Shown one piece after another: positions 1-11,349 of a stretch of DNA of 64,000 nucleotides. The notes under the pieces were generated by a model, which was not told the DNA's origin, made no database searches, and saw only the letters and a list, made by a program, of their open reading frames with translations. The translations under genes and the position numbers were made by a program. This DNA is from Blastocystis hominis (taxonomy: Eukaryota > Sar > Bigyra > Opalinata > Blastocystidae). The stretch covers positions 62,001 through 126,000 of the forward strand of contig NW_013171831.1 in NCBI RefSeq assembly GCF_000151665.1, in the 5' to 3' direction. The first letter of the stretch is position 1. Each line of letters opens with the position of its first letter.

Positions 1-23
1 ACACTCAACCTTTCATCCAAGAC

Positions 24-2320
24 TCACTCGTTCGGATAGACATAGATACTCGATCCGGAAGGATTCAGTGTCACACCCACAGTATTCACGATACGTTCAG
101 TGGAATCAACGGAGGCTGCTGGATCTGTATAAACCATCGTGACTTTGAAAGGTTTCGAGAAGTGAAGGTCAAGGAATTCTATTGTCGTGGTGTTTTTTTA
201 TTTTTTAAAGGATATGTCAGTAATCGTGAATTCCAAAGAGAAATATTCCTTCTCGTAATTGACCTGCCCATTATACAGGAATAACTCAAAATCGCTTTCG
301 CCAGCGTAATGAAGCACGCGATCCAGCTGAATTCGGCCATGTCCCTCATAATACAAATGATTTGACCCATAAGTGTAGCAAGACAAATCTTGTTCGCAGT
401 ATCCGAGAGTAGGTTGACCACTGTGAACTAGCATGGCCTTAATGAGGGAAGCCTGCTTCTCAATATTTCCTACAAATCACAGCATTTTTGCAATTCCCAC
501 TGTTATGATAGCTTTTTTCAGTCAAGTATTGAGTGATCAGAGCAACAGCTCCAGAAGCAACGGCGTTTGCAGTTGTTGCTCCTTGAATTTCGCAAACTCC
601 ATCGTGATCGTTGCAGTTCGAACCACAGTCTTCACTGCTTAAGGACTTCGCCGATCTTTGGATGCCCGGAGCAACAATATCAGGCTTGATAATTCTTCTC
701 TCCGGATCTCCTTTAGAGGAGAAGTAAATAGTGAAGTGCATTCCGTTCTCAATTCGTTCCGTAAGAGTAGCGCCCACAGTGATAACGTTCTTGGATAATC
801 CAGGGGAGACAACAGTCCCAAATCTACAGTAATACAAGAAATGCAATCGTACCCTTCATCACCCGAATTTCCAGCAGAAAAGAGAATTACCATGTCCTTG
901 TAATCCCAAACAAATTTATCTGTGAGAGAACAGACCGAATCATAAGTATATGAGGAAGATCCCCACGAATTGGATAGAATACGAACGTTGTTGTTGTATC
1001 TAAATGTTACATTTCATTATCCACTTCTTACACGTATTGCTTGTAGTACTTGTTATAAATATCAGTATACATCTGCATATTACCATCTCCCTCTTGCAAA
1101 TCGATCAACACGATCCTGGCTTCAGGAGCGACACCCTACATCATCAATGGTCATCCAAAGAGTTTACATTGAATTGAGAACTATCACTATCATGAGCCTT
1201 ACCAGCAATTGTTCCGCACATATGAGTCCCATGACCATCAGTTTCAGCTTCGTCATTTCCAAAGAGAGGTACATACAGCTTGATTTTACGATGACTTCCT
1301 GATCCACTTGCTGCTTTTTTAACTGCATTATTCGGATCGTAGAAGTATGTGCTTTTTACGTCGACTCCAGAATCTCCCACTCCCACAACGACATTTCTAC
1401 CGTTCAAATTATGCGTTTTATAGAATTTAATGTTCTCGTTATCAATATATTCTCCGTCAGCAATTGTTTGACGCGCATAATCATTGAGCTGGCCTAGGAA
1501 TCAATACAGATGATCAATACGAACGGAGATGGCTGTGATACTGCCACTTGGGAGTGAGTTCAATTCGGTCAAAGCCTTTTTGCGCAATCAGAGTTGAAAG
1601 AGGAGACAGAGGCTGAACCAGTGAACTCTTGACCATTCGTTGAGCCGATACTTTTTGTTGCAGTGAACCGGCCGTCTTCAATGCTTTCAGAGACTTGGTA
1701 ATGATAGCGGGGGCTATGTCTAAATAGAAGTATTTCACTCTTACTGTTTTCTTCTTTATCCTGAGATCCAGCAAACGTCAAATCGAAGGTTTTGTAGGTA
1801 CCAGACGCACTAGCAACCGTCAAAGAAACCGCACTGTGGTTGTTCGATGCCTTGGACAAGGCAGCAATGACCGAAGGACTGATTCTGGCTAAGTCAGGAA
1901 CACGGGCATAAGAATGAATCATGATTTTGAAAGGGTCGCTCAGCAAGAACAACTCCTTACAAATAACAATCAGACTCTTATTTTGCCCTCCAATAAATTC
2001 GGTATCTTTGAATCCCGGTTTATGCGTAACAGTAATCAGTTGCTTCGTGAAGTTGAGCACAGTATATTTATCCTTTAACAGAACATAGTAACGGTCATAG
2101 TCGTTAGATAACTGTCGAGATTGAGCCGTGGAAATTTCGTGGACCTAAAAGAATCAGGCAAGAGTTGCTTGTTTACATCAAACTCGTCGTCAATGTCTTC
2201 ATGAGACAAGAAAGAGAGAGATGTTGTAAGATGTGTCACAAAGGATGACACCAACGGTTTAGAGGCATTGGCCAAAGCGCACAAGAGAATGAAGGAAGAT
2301 AAGAACAAGAGATTCTTCAT
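24..2320 (-). CDS. Subtilisin-like secreted serine protease (S8), variant active site
   Basis: Begins MKNLLFLSSFILLCALANAS, a clear signal peptide, so it should be secreted or lysosomal. After a pro-region come the S8 landmarks in order: GVGDSGVD with the catalytic Asp (near 1370), DGHGTHMCGTIAGK with the catalytic His (near 1235), ILSNSWGS, and VILFSAGNSG with the oxyanion Asn (near 880). The C-terminal part has the KVTMVYTDP signature of the beta-sandwich that follows the catalytic domain in TagB/kexin-like subtilases, and the protein stops at 24-26. At the nucleophile position, where the family has GTSMAxP, the sequence reads GATTANA (near 560), so Thr replaces Ser. The gene is split by short introns; a 32-nt one at 2145-2176 is clear, other exon borders are less so. 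Family and strand are secure. Whether it is an active protease is open. Secreted subtilases are known in Blastocystis. Confidence 0.85.
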
Positions 2321-3370
2321 GAAATTAAATAAATTATGATAAAATTATAGCATAAAGAATAGACGGAATGTCATGTCTTGTCATCATGTCATGTTTTGTC
2401 ATGTTTTGTTATGTCTTATATATTATATTATTTTTATTTGTTTTCGTATCGGTTGAAGAAATGGCTTTCTTAAATGGATATTCTAACTCTGTGCATAATT
2501 CTGATTTTTCTCTTAATTAAAACCAATCTTGATTTGCAGAGATGTGGCATTTCATATTCATATAACAAAAATATCATCAATAAGGTTATTCATTATGTTT
2601 ACTTTCGTTTTTAAAAATTATAACTCGTATTGTTCATGGTTTCCAATACTGTATTACAATAGGTATTCCGTATTGAGCTGTCCTATGGATTGCTATGATA
2701 AAATAATACACTTTGGTTTTTGTAGATCTTGTTTGGTTTGCCATATCATGTTTTGTCTTGTTAAATTCTGCTCAACATCTTTGTAATTTTTTGACATCCT
2801 TTCAATTTATCAGTGCTAACTTGTTAATACAAACATTTACATCCATCCAAACTTATTACTTCCACCACTGATGTCCATTATCAACAGAATTATTATTACT
2901 TTATATGTTTAGCAAGGAATATATGTGTTGCGATTATACTCAATAGTAATATACATTATAAAACAATCATATCATTTGGTTTGAATATACGCACTTGATC
3001 CCTATACAAAGAATAAGCAGAGATTCATTTTGTAACAAAAAGTACTGTTTCTATGTATGATACAAGCGAAATGCGTCCTCCACTTTCATTTCCACATTTC
3101 AGCAAAACTACATATTTTTATTATTATGGAACTATCGACATGGCATTTGCTAAGAGTAGAATTAGCAATAGTACCCTTCCATACCGCTCACTCCAAAAAT
3201 ACTCATTTATAATTTTTATAAAGTAGGCCATCACTGCAACTCATGGAATATCATTTCTTTTGATAATTTCAAATATAATTCTGAAAAGAGAAGGAACGAA
3301 ATAGAAGGGAATTTTTGGTATTCCAAATATATTCACAATATGGAATACTATACAATTTTGCTTTATAAGG
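2321..3370. other. AT-rich intergenic stretch
   Basis: About 1 kb between the divergent protease and MORN-LRR genes. It is AT-rich with simple T-runs and repeated TGTCATGTTTTG-like words near 2370-2410. I see no conserved ORF, RNA gene or long repeat. Confidence 0.5.
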
Positions 3371-5220
3371 ATGAATAACCCAGATAGTTTACATACTGAA
3401 ATACCACTCATAATATAGATTCATCAAAACAATCATCAAGAGAATCAAGATACTTTTTCAATGACTACGTTACAAGTGAAAAGAAAAAGATTTCGATGAA
3501 CGGAGTCGAATATGAAGTGACCCTATATCAAGGAGAGCATTCAAACGAGTATTTGTTGTGTGAAATGAAAGATGGGAAAGTTGAAGGTCGTTGCCAATTA
3601 TTCAATCGCGGAATCTTGAGTCTTGCATGGAAGATGAAAAATGGTAAACGAGTCGGTGGAATAACGGAATACAAGAACGGTAAAGCATTACAAAAAGAAA
3701 GCTGGAATTCAATTATTGGAAATGGCGGAGATCGAAGAAGGATTGAAAATAAAAAAGGGGAAATGAAATTAATTATTTCACATCAAGCAGGAATTGATAA
3801 TGAAGAGATCGTAGTTTATCAAGGTGGATTTGATGAGGAAATGAATCGAGATGGCTATGGAATCGAATATAATGTAGAAAATGGAAGAGAGAAGATTGAA
3901 GGATATTGGTCCAAAGATATTTTGATTCGAATGATTCGTGAATTCGATGCTGATAATAATGAAATGATCGAATATGCTGAAAGCAATGGTGAGAATGGGA
4001 ATGTGGAGATATTGAAACGAGTTCCAATGTATATAGGAGGATATAGTATCGAAAATGGAAAATTTGTACGAAATGGAGTGGGATATCTGCTTGATGAAGC
4101 AAATGGAACAGCCACTCGAGAAAGTGAATGGGAACATGGCATAGAGAAGAAGGGTGGAGTCGATTTGTATGAAGGTTGGTATGTAAGTGGAATGAAAGAA
4201 AGCATTCGACATATACTGAAGAACAAAAAACCAAGTGAAATCAAGAGTGAAGTTGTGGAAGCTATTCCCGATAAACTAATTCGCGTCCGTAATACAAAAG
4301 AACTGAATACAATAGATTCGAAAGTCACAGATCTGGTGATCTGCTCGAAGAACGGTAATGATGCAAGGTCATTGGATCTGAACCAATTCAAATGCCTGCA
4401 ATCGATCGAAATCCAGGATGAATGTTTTACCTCTGTGAAAACATTCAATATCAATGGATTGAAAAGGTTAAAAAAGTTGAAGATCGGAAACGATTCCTTT
4501 ACACGGTCAGCTGGTACGTATGGAAATGACGAATCGAAATCATTCCACATATTGAATTGTGAATCATTGGAATCGATTGAGATTGGTGAATATAGTTTCA
4601 GTGACTTTGCTGGAAACTTTGAATTGAAGAATCTACCACGATTACGATCGATCAAAATTGGCCATGCTGAAAGAGGCTGGAACTTTGCATATAGTTCTTT
4701 TGTAGTTAAAGGTTTATTTCACATCTCTGCGGATTCACCGTTAAGATCTTCCAAATCTGCGATCGATTGAATTGGGCTTCTGCGCTTTTGCCTTTTCATT
4801 GGTCACAACCTTGGAAAGTATTCTTTATTTCCTTTTGAATAGGCTCATTTGAGTAGATCTTCCGTTATTGAAATCGATCAAACTCGATAAGGATTCACTC
4901 TATGGAAAGGAGAACGATGAATCATGTTCACTCATAATGCGAAGTGAGAACTCAACGATGAAACATCGATAAATAGATCTCCCCCAATTAACATCAATCG
5001 TTGGAGAACGATACAGTTTCTGTAATTCCTGTAGACTCATTTTAGAAAGTATATAGAGTTCTCACTAAAATGATTGAATATAGATGTTCCCAATCTTCAA
5101 ACGATCAAACTTCCCAGTGATTCCTTTTCTCACGTCTTGTCCAAAACCATGAATAGTATTTGAATCTACCATATTCTTTCCATAGATGTTTCATCCGCCC
5201 TCTTAAACCTGTTAACGTGA
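3371..5220 (+). CDS. MORN-LRR repeat protein (BspA-like)
   Basis: Predicted 548 residues in seven exons. Exon 1 is only 16 nt (ATG at 3371), then a 32-nt intron (3387-3418) and one long exon to about 4711. The N-terminal half has MORN-like units (YGIEYNVENGREKIEGYW, VGYLLDEANG). The C-terminal half has BspA-like leucine-rich units around SFHILNCESLESIEIGEYSF and FELKNLPRLRSIKIG. After that, each unit of the form (D/N)LPxLxSI occupies one exon, and every intron is phase 1 with the same A|gt..tag|AT junction. Removing the six introns (203 nt in all) leaves 1647 nt, divisible by three, ending in TGA at 5218. There is no signal peptide or membrane segment. Function is unknown; such repeats usually bind proteins or lipids. 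Paralogues lie at 22539-24063 and 54704-57489. Confidence 0.85.
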
Positions 5221-5288
5221 GAGCTGTTAGTGGAAATTTTATCTTTTAATATTCATAATCAAAGAATACTGGCTCGTTTTGTTTTCAT

Positions 5289-6102
5289 TCATTCATTCTC
5301 ATCTATCGCTTCTCCCACTCTTTTCAAACAAACAGTCCAACAGTTTAAATTAAGCACTGAACGAACATCTTCAACAGTTCGCATTAAATCCAAAAAAGGG
5401 AGCAAATACTTCAGTTCCTTATCCTTATCGTCTCCATACCAGCTTGTTATCGAAATCGCATTGCACTTGTCCATTCGGTAATACTCCGGATTGTTGTCCA
5501 CCAGCATTGCGGTTTCGAGCGCAGAATTCACAGTCTCGATTCGTTTCACATATCTTCCATCCACCAAACTGCAATTCTCTTTATAATACCGTCGCTGGAT
5601 GTGGCACTTGGGATCGATTACGTTGAGAATGGCGTCAGCGTACGGCTTTTCTCCAGCTGTGAAGATAGCGACATCGAACCATTGGCAAACCTGGTTCAAA
5701 AACTCATCAAGGTAGGGTCGTTTGTATACGTAAAATGAAACGTACTTGTTTTGGCGAAGCTGTGAGTTACATTCAAAAAGAGTAACAAAATACGATAGTG
5801 ACACCAATGCTCTCCAGAGATGGCTTCATTGTAGATAAATCACTAAATCTACAGGAATAAACCAGTGTTTCATCTAAGTCGAGAATTAAAGTATGTCGAA
5901 TGGGCGGGATATGGAAAAAGAGAAAACGCCACTTACATGCATAGTAATAAAACGGATTGCACTTTGTTTTCCCTCGAATGCGGTTTTTGTAAACGTGCTT
6001 ACAATTGGATACAATCGCATTTCGCACAATGTCCGAATCGTTACTAAACAGAAGAAGAAAATGGCGAAATAATCCTAAAAGAGATCTACAAGTGATCGTC
6101 AC
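5289..6102 (-). CDS. SCP/Dullard-type (NLI-interacting factor-like) protein phosphatase
   Basis: HAD-family Ser/Thr phosphatase of the CTD-phosphatase-like group. The nucleophile motif DLDETLV is followed by KRPYLDEFL, then IFTAGEKPYAD, YVKRIETV (motif III Lys) and VDNNPEYYRMD..ITSWYGDD (motif IV Asp), and the typical end LLPFLDLMRTVEDVRSVL. A 34-nt intron at 5760-5793 joins exon 1 to exon 2 in phase 0, giving about 259 residues. A hydrophobic stretch near the N-terminus (LLGLFRHFLLLF) could anchor it in a membrane, as in Dullard/CTDNEP1 and mitochondrial TIM50 relatives. The first codon at 6102 is GTG, so a short upstream exon with the true ATG is likely. Substrate cannot be told from the sequence. 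Confidence 0.85.
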
Positions 6103-6592
6103 AATGGAATCCCCAACAAATGAGTAATTCCCGAAATGAGAAGAGATAGGTTGTATGCGCTAGCAGCAACACTACATCATTAAGGAAGTACTGTAGATCC
6201 AATACCCAATCAAACATATGAATGTGAAGAGAACTTGTAGAAATGCCATAACTCCACGTTATTGATTGCTGCAGAAATATGGATAGGTCGCTAATTGAAC
6301 ACTACAGATTTAGTGATGACAATGAAAAATATAGTGTTGACTCATTGAATGAATGGACTGTATTCATGAGCTTCTGACAATTCTTGCTGCAGCATGATAA
6401 TAAAAAAAACCTACCAGAGTGCAATCGTTCGTGTAGTTCGTATACTATATGAGAATGTATATCTGGCACATAGAGTATGGGAGATTGTTTGAAATGAGCC
6501 TACGCGGTCTTGTTGCAAAGCATCTTTTCCCCGCGGTTGTTGTATTTACCTCATATCTTTTTTGTACTATTGATGTCAAACTTAAGTAGTTT
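6103..6592. other. Intergenic, possibly the 5' exon of the phosphatase
   Basis: About 490 nt between the divergent phosphatase and TOM70 genes. It probably contains the unresolved first exon of the phosphatase close to 6103-6180 and the promoters of both genes. I see no other coding signal. Confidence 0.4.
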
Positions 6593-8496
6593 ATGGGTGG
6601 TGTCTATGAGAGAATAGATCAGAAGAGTGTTATCACCACACTTCTTGCAGCAGGTGTAGTGGCCGCTACTGCTTTTTTTGTGTATCGGAGACGAAAGGAT
6701 GCTAAAAGTAAACATAATGAAGACAAATTAGAGGACCGTATTGTCCTTGTATTCCATCATGATCTCTAGAGCCCGCTCAATCCGAAAAGGAGTGTTCTTC
6801 GGCGGAGAAAAAAGTGAAGGCGGAGAAACAAGAGAAGAAATCGATTCCCGTTGAAACTTCTGCAAATTTGAACGAAAAGGCTAAGCCCACCTCTGAACCA
6901 GCAGCACAGTCCCGCATGGAGAAAAAGCCGGAAACGGCGTCTCCCGCACAGTCCGAAGCGAAGGCCTCGGACAAGAAGACTCCTCGCAAGACTCCCGAGT
7001 GGGTTTCTCTCTACAACAAAGCGAAAGCCGAATTCAACGCGGGCAAATACGAAGAAGCCCTCGCTCTGTTCACGCAAGCGATCGATTCCTCCCCGTCTGG
7101 CAATTCCCAGCTGAAAACGCTGCTCTACTCCCGCGCCTCCTGCCTTAAAAAGCTGAACCGCGTCGAGGAGAGTCTCTCCGAGTACACCAAGTGCATCGAT
7201 CTGGACCCGAAGTACCGTCGCGCCTACATGGCTCGTGCGGGTCTCTACAAGGCGCAGGGCGACCTGGAGAACTCGCTCCGCGACTTCTCCTTCGAGTACC
7301 TCCTCGAAACCATCGAGGCGGGCGACCTGCAGCCCACGCCGCAGGACTTCGAGGAGGTGGTGCAGGAGCTGGCTGCGCGGCATTGCCAGGCGGAGATCGA
7401 CCGTCGCTACGCGTCGTCCTTCGCGTTCTCGCTGCCGTCGGCGCAGTTCATGACGCTGTACTTCCTCACGCTGCGCAGCGAGCGTGCGGCGCAGTACAAC
7501 ACGCTGAAGCTCTCCGAGGAGGAGCTTTCGAAGCGGATCGAGGCGGGAGAGGCCGCGGAGCCGTCGCTGGGCGACTTGTATTTGATGCGAGGCGGGCTGC
7601 GGAAGAGCAAGGGCGCGTTCGAGGCGGCGTATGCGGACTTCTGCGAGGCGGCGAAGGAGGAGGCGAAGTGCAGCGATCGGAGCCACGCGCTGCTGGAGAA
7701 GGCGACGTTCCTGACGCTGTCGGGGGACCAGAGAGAGGCGCGGAAGATTTTCGAGGCGCTGTTCGAGGCGGGCATGCGCGAGGTGAATCTGCTGGTGAAG
7801 TTCGCGTCGTGTCTGCTGGAGCTGGGCGAGGAGACGCGCGCGCACGAGCTGTTCGATGAGGCGGTGAGCGCGTTCCCGAAGGAGGTGGACGCGTGGTTCC
7901 ACCGCGGACAGATGCGGCTGGTCGAGGGGGAGCTGAAGAAGGCGCGGGAGGATCTGCAGCGCGTGGTGAAGCTGAATCTGAACCACGAGATGGCGTTCGT
8001 GCAGCTGGGCTTCTGCTTCGCGCAGGAGCAGCGGTTCGACATGGCGATCGAGAACATGAAGCGCGCCGTGTCGTGCCAGGGCTGTCCCGCCGCGGTGTTC
8101 GTGCATTACGGCGAGCTGATGAACATGATGACGCGGCTCGGCGAGGCGGAGGAGCTGTTCAAGAAGGCGGTCGCGAGGGACAAGACGTGGCCGTACAGCT
8201 ACGTGAACCTGGCGACGCTGGAGCTGCAGGCGCGAAACGACTACATGAAGGCGTTCGAGTATCTGGACAAGGCGATCCAGATGGACGGGAGCTGCGTGGC
8301 GGCGTTCGTGCAGCGAGCACAGCTGTATATGCTGATGCAGGAGAACGCGAAGGCGAGCGAGGATCTGGAGAAGGCGATGGCGCAGTGCCGGACGAGCAGC
8401 GACTTGAAGCAGGTGTGCGGAATGAAGATCTCGCTGCAGTTCCAGACGGAGGCGCTGGACAAGTTCCAGCAGCTGACCAAGGCGGAGGCGGTTTAG
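6593..8496 (+). CDS. TOM70: TOM70, outer-membrane protein import receptor
   Basis: Predicted 613 residues, the usual length for Tom70. ATG at 6593 opens with MGGVYERIDQKSVITTLLAA and the single N-terminal membrane anchor (VITTLLAAGVVAATAFFVY, then RRRKD), the signal-anchor expected for an outer-membrane receptor. A 62-nt intron (6708-6769) leads into a Lys/Glu/Ser-rich linker. The tetratricopeptide array then starts with TPEWVSLYNKAKAEFNAGKY, the chaperone-binding clamp, and continues in about ten TPRs to the stop at 8494-8496. The protein would take Hsp70/90-bound precursors on the mitochondrion-related organelle. A functional Tom70 is established for Blastocystis. The gene is strikingly GC-rich compared with its neighbours. 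Two TGTTTGTT motifs follow the stop. Confidence 0.93.
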
Positions 8497-8501
8497 GCGT
8501 T

Positions 8502-8729
8502 TTAAACAAGCTCGAGGAGGAGAGGGGAGTCTTCGTGGCGGGTATCTCTGCTTGTCTGTTTGTTTGTTTGCTTACTTGCTTGTTTGTTGGAGAAAACAAG
8601 GAATGGGAATGGGGGGGAGGAGGCGTTCCGCCGTCGCAGGCGCTCGCGCAATTCGAACTGAGGGGAGAAAGCGTGAGGATGGATAGGGACACGCGATGGC
8701 ACGCGCGATTCATTCCGTTCTCCACGTAA

Positions 8730-8764
<35 letters not shown>

Positions 8765-9232
8765 CCTCGACTTTGTACACAACTTCATCCTCGACTATGC
8801 TCTCCATTACTCCCACAGACAACGAAGAATCTTCGGCTTGCTGAGGGAGTGAAAGAATGCTGTATGGAGTCGAAGCCCATTCCTCATTGGCTTTGTCAAG
8901 GGGGTGAACTTCACTGGCATTCGCCTCATCCGATTGCTCTTCCCTTCTTCTCTCATTTACCTGCTTGATTATTTCTTCTGTGGTCAGCTTTGAGTTCTTT
9001 AAAGGACACTGGAAGGAAACGCCGCCAGGACGGTTTTGAATAAGAACAGTTCCAATGTCGTTTTCTCCAAAGTACACATCATACAAATTCTTTGCCACTT
9101 CTTGCATAGACCCTTCATAGAGACAAAACTCTGGTCTCGAATCACAAACTACGAAGATGTCTCTCACTCTGAAATAAACTGGGATCGACCTATTCCATAA
9201 ATGCAGGAAAACGTTCAGTACCTCTTCAACAT
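8502..9232 (-). CDS. Unknown protein with Glu-Asn repeat, convergent with TOM70
   Basis: Predicted 225 residues. Exon 1 is eleven nt (ATG at 9230-9232, MLKR), and a 53-nt intron (9169-9221) joins in frame to RDIFVVCDSRPEF. The first 80 residues look like a folded domain (YDVYFGENDIGTVLIQ, GGVSFQCPL); the rest is acidic and low in complexity, including a DENENENENENE tract from GAAAAC repeats near 8716-8765. I do not recognise the family. The last 70 or so codons run antisense through TOM70's 3' UTR and translate its polyadenylation signal as KQTNKQTS-like sequence, so the true end is probably nearer 8700. No TGTTTGTT is seen on this strand. Confidence 0.5.
8557..8588 (+). terminator. Polyadenylation-associated TGTTTGTT motifs after TOM70
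   Basis: Exact TGTTTGTT at 8557-8564 and again at 8581-8588, 61 and 85 nt after the TOM70 stop. In Blastocystis this word sits a few nt downstream of the cleavage site. Confidence 0.7.
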
Positions 9233-9283
9233 TTGAAGAGACCGATTATTATTACTATTATTATTATTATTATCAATACCTTT

Positions 9284-9480
9284 TCTGTATTCAGTAGAGT
9301 CATTGAATGCTAGACAATTAGACAAATAACAAGATTCAATATACAGAGTGATTGAATGGGAGGAAGAATTGGAGTTTTGACATTTCTAGAATTAAAAATT
9401 CGCAGTATACATATACTCTTTTCTAAAACCGAGAGCATATAACCAATTGGCAGCTTTTGAGTTTGGAATGGTGTTAAAAA
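9284..9480. repeat. Direct repeat R1, copy a
   Basis: About 197 bp, near-identical to 10992-11190, running from TCAGTAGAGTCATTGAATGC to TTTGGAATGGTGT. Together with repeat R2 it forms a local duplication with a different middle in each copy. The unit lies in the 3' flank of the small membrane-protein gene. Confidence 0.9.
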
Positions 9481-9501
9481 TACTATATTGTTACAAATAT
9501 C

Positions 9502-9913
9502 TTAATAAGCATACGCTCGCCGAACAGCTTCTCCTACAGGAGAATCCACATATTGACTCTCATTATACAATTCTCTTGCCAACGTAAGCTTTGGGTAGAA
9601 TAACAACAAGTAGGAGTACAAAGGAACTATGTAAATCAAAAGTGAAATACTGTACCTGCCGCAGCACCACAAAGAAGCCACCAGCGTTTTGCATTTGGAA
9701 CAAATGCACATGCTATAAGGCTTGCTGTCACTATATTCTTAACTCTTTCATTGACACTTTTCTTATGATCAGTAATCAGTTTGTTTTCTTCTTTTGTAAG
9801 TTTGGATCGATTATTAGACCTTCGTTTGAATCAAATAGTACTTCATACAAGTAGGTTCTGTATTCCTTTGTTGTTTTCAACAGGAGTAACTTATTCTTCA
9901 GCCCTCTGTCCAT
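9502..9913 (-). CDS. Small membrane protein of unknown function
   Basis: Predicted 117 residues in three exons. ATG at 9911-9913 (MDRGLKNKLLLLKTTKEYRT), introns of exactly 29 nt each at 9791-9819 and 9627-9655, stop TAA at 9502-9504; the spliced length is divisible by three. A charged N-terminal half is followed by two hydrophobic stretches, ASLIACAFV and WWLLCGAAAVPLYSYLLLFY, and a polar tail ending EAVRRAYAY. This suggests a hairpin or two-helix membrane protein. I do not recognise the family. It is single copy although the DNA on both sides of it is duplicated. Confidence 0.7.
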
Positions 9914-10016
9914 TAAACAATTATTAATTTGAATGCGATCTCGATTCATCTTTCAAACAATAAATAATGGAATACTTCAAGATTCAAGGTACTCCATATT
10001 AAATAAAGATCTATGT

Positions 10017-10406
10017 ACAAACCACCAGAAAATCGATCAAAAAGTCACTGTAGTCGCTTTTACGCTCACAACTCTGTTCAAGATTGTTGTGTCCCGCTTT
10101 GTCCTTCTTTATTATCAAATTCAATTCTGTACAACGAAAAAACATTTATATCGATATTCTTCGGGAATCATACAATATAAACGTTTTGCATGACATAAAG
10201 GAACAATCGAATCACTTTTCCCATGAAGTAAACAAACAGGACATTTGATCTTTGCAATCTAAATCGAATGATGTATCGAATTCAACGATATCTCGAGTAC
10301 AATACAAATCGTGCTTATTTGTGGTTCGAAACTTGACCACTACGCTATAAATGGATAAGAAGCAACTCTAGAATGAAAGTGGATCTTTAAAAATCACTTG
10401 TAATAT
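10017..10406 (-). pseudogene. Copied 3' part of the ABHD17-like hydrolase gene
   Basis: A 390-bp copy of 11365-11754; I see only one clear base difference (G/A at 10378 versus 11728). It holds the last exons of the hydrolase, with the CPVCLLHGKSD and AGHNNLE segments. It lacks all upstream exons, including the one with the nucleophile motif. The copy begins within a few bases of an exon-intron border, and nothing upstream could serve as a promoter or start. It is therefore a recent gene fragment, not a gene. Confidence 0.85.
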
Positions 10407-10991
10407 GATTGGGTGTTGTGAAGTACTTTTTCCATCGTAAATATTCATTTCTACTAGAATGCTATATGATTATTGATTTCGAATTATCGAAAATAGTTCA
10501 ATTCGATTGGGTATTTTGTATGTTTGTTAAAAGTTAATACAAAGTTCATAAGTAACAATACCAATAATAATAAGAGTGACATTCTATGTCCAGGAAGGAA
10601 ATAATAAGCTTTGTATATTATGTGTACCTTAATCCCTCTTTTATTCTTTTTTCTCCCTCATTTCTCGATCCTATAACATTTTCCTCAGTACACCTTCACT
10701 TGAAGCCAAATCCTTCATAAATATATATTGCACATCATCTCATCAAACTGACTTCTAATAGAGTCATGCCCAATATCGTTGTCTCCCACATACACAAGGC
10801 ATAATTCTTTTCTTACAGTTTGCATAGGCCTGTGCATTCTGCATGTCCATTAATCATCATAATGACTAATTAGTAAAAACTCCCTTGCCTTATAGGTATG
10901 ATCTCTACAGCGATTTCAAATGAAAACCAGAAACGGTATTATTACTATTATTTCTGGTGATTAACACACATATACTCATCTTCAGATAGAT
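10407..10991. other. AT-rich spacer between local repeats
   Basis: About 585 nt of AT-rich sequence between the pseudogene fragment and repeat R1b. I find no ORF that splices sensibly and no RNA gene. Confidence 0.4.
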
Positions 10992-11190
10992 TTCTGTAAT
11001 CAGTAGAGTCATTGAATGCTAGACAATTAGACAGATAACATGATTCAATATACAGAGCGATTGAATGGGAGGAAGAATTGGAGTTTTGACATTTCTAGAA
11101 TTAAAAATTCGCAGTATACATATACTCTTTTCTAAAACCGAGAGCATATAACCAATTGGCAGCTTTTGAGTTTGGAATGGTGTCAAAAAC
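10992..11190. repeat. Direct repeat R1, copy b
   Basis: Second copy of the 197-bp unit at 9284-9480, with only scattered changes. It is 373 bp from R2b, whereas R1a is 733 bp from R2a; the difference is the unique segment containing the small membrane-protein gene. Confidence 0.9.
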
Positions 11191-11349
11191 ACCAATACAC
11201 CAACGTCGCATTTTTTTATGTAAATTTCAACAAGATATACGTATCCTTCATATTAGAGCTGAAGAAATCTCTATAAATAGTAAAACCATATCGATTCATG
11301 TTTCAAACAAATAACATAACATAATCTTGTTTTCAAGTAGTTCTACCAT

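Noticed and set aside
3773-4655. Minus-strand ORFs up to 266 codons
   Set aside because: Antisense shadows of the MORN-LRR gene, rich in His/Ser/Phe as expected from its Asp/Glu/Lys codons reversed.
6766-8106. A 446-codon ORF on the minus strand
   Set aside because: It lies antisense to TOM70 in GC-rich DNA, has an Arg/Leu-rich low-complexity translation and no domain. The plus strand encodes a clear TPR protein.
8502-8700. Lys-Gln-Thr-Asn rich C-terminus of the minus-strand unknown protein as a domain
   Set aside because: It is the antisense reading of TOM70's TGTTTGTT polyadenylation region.
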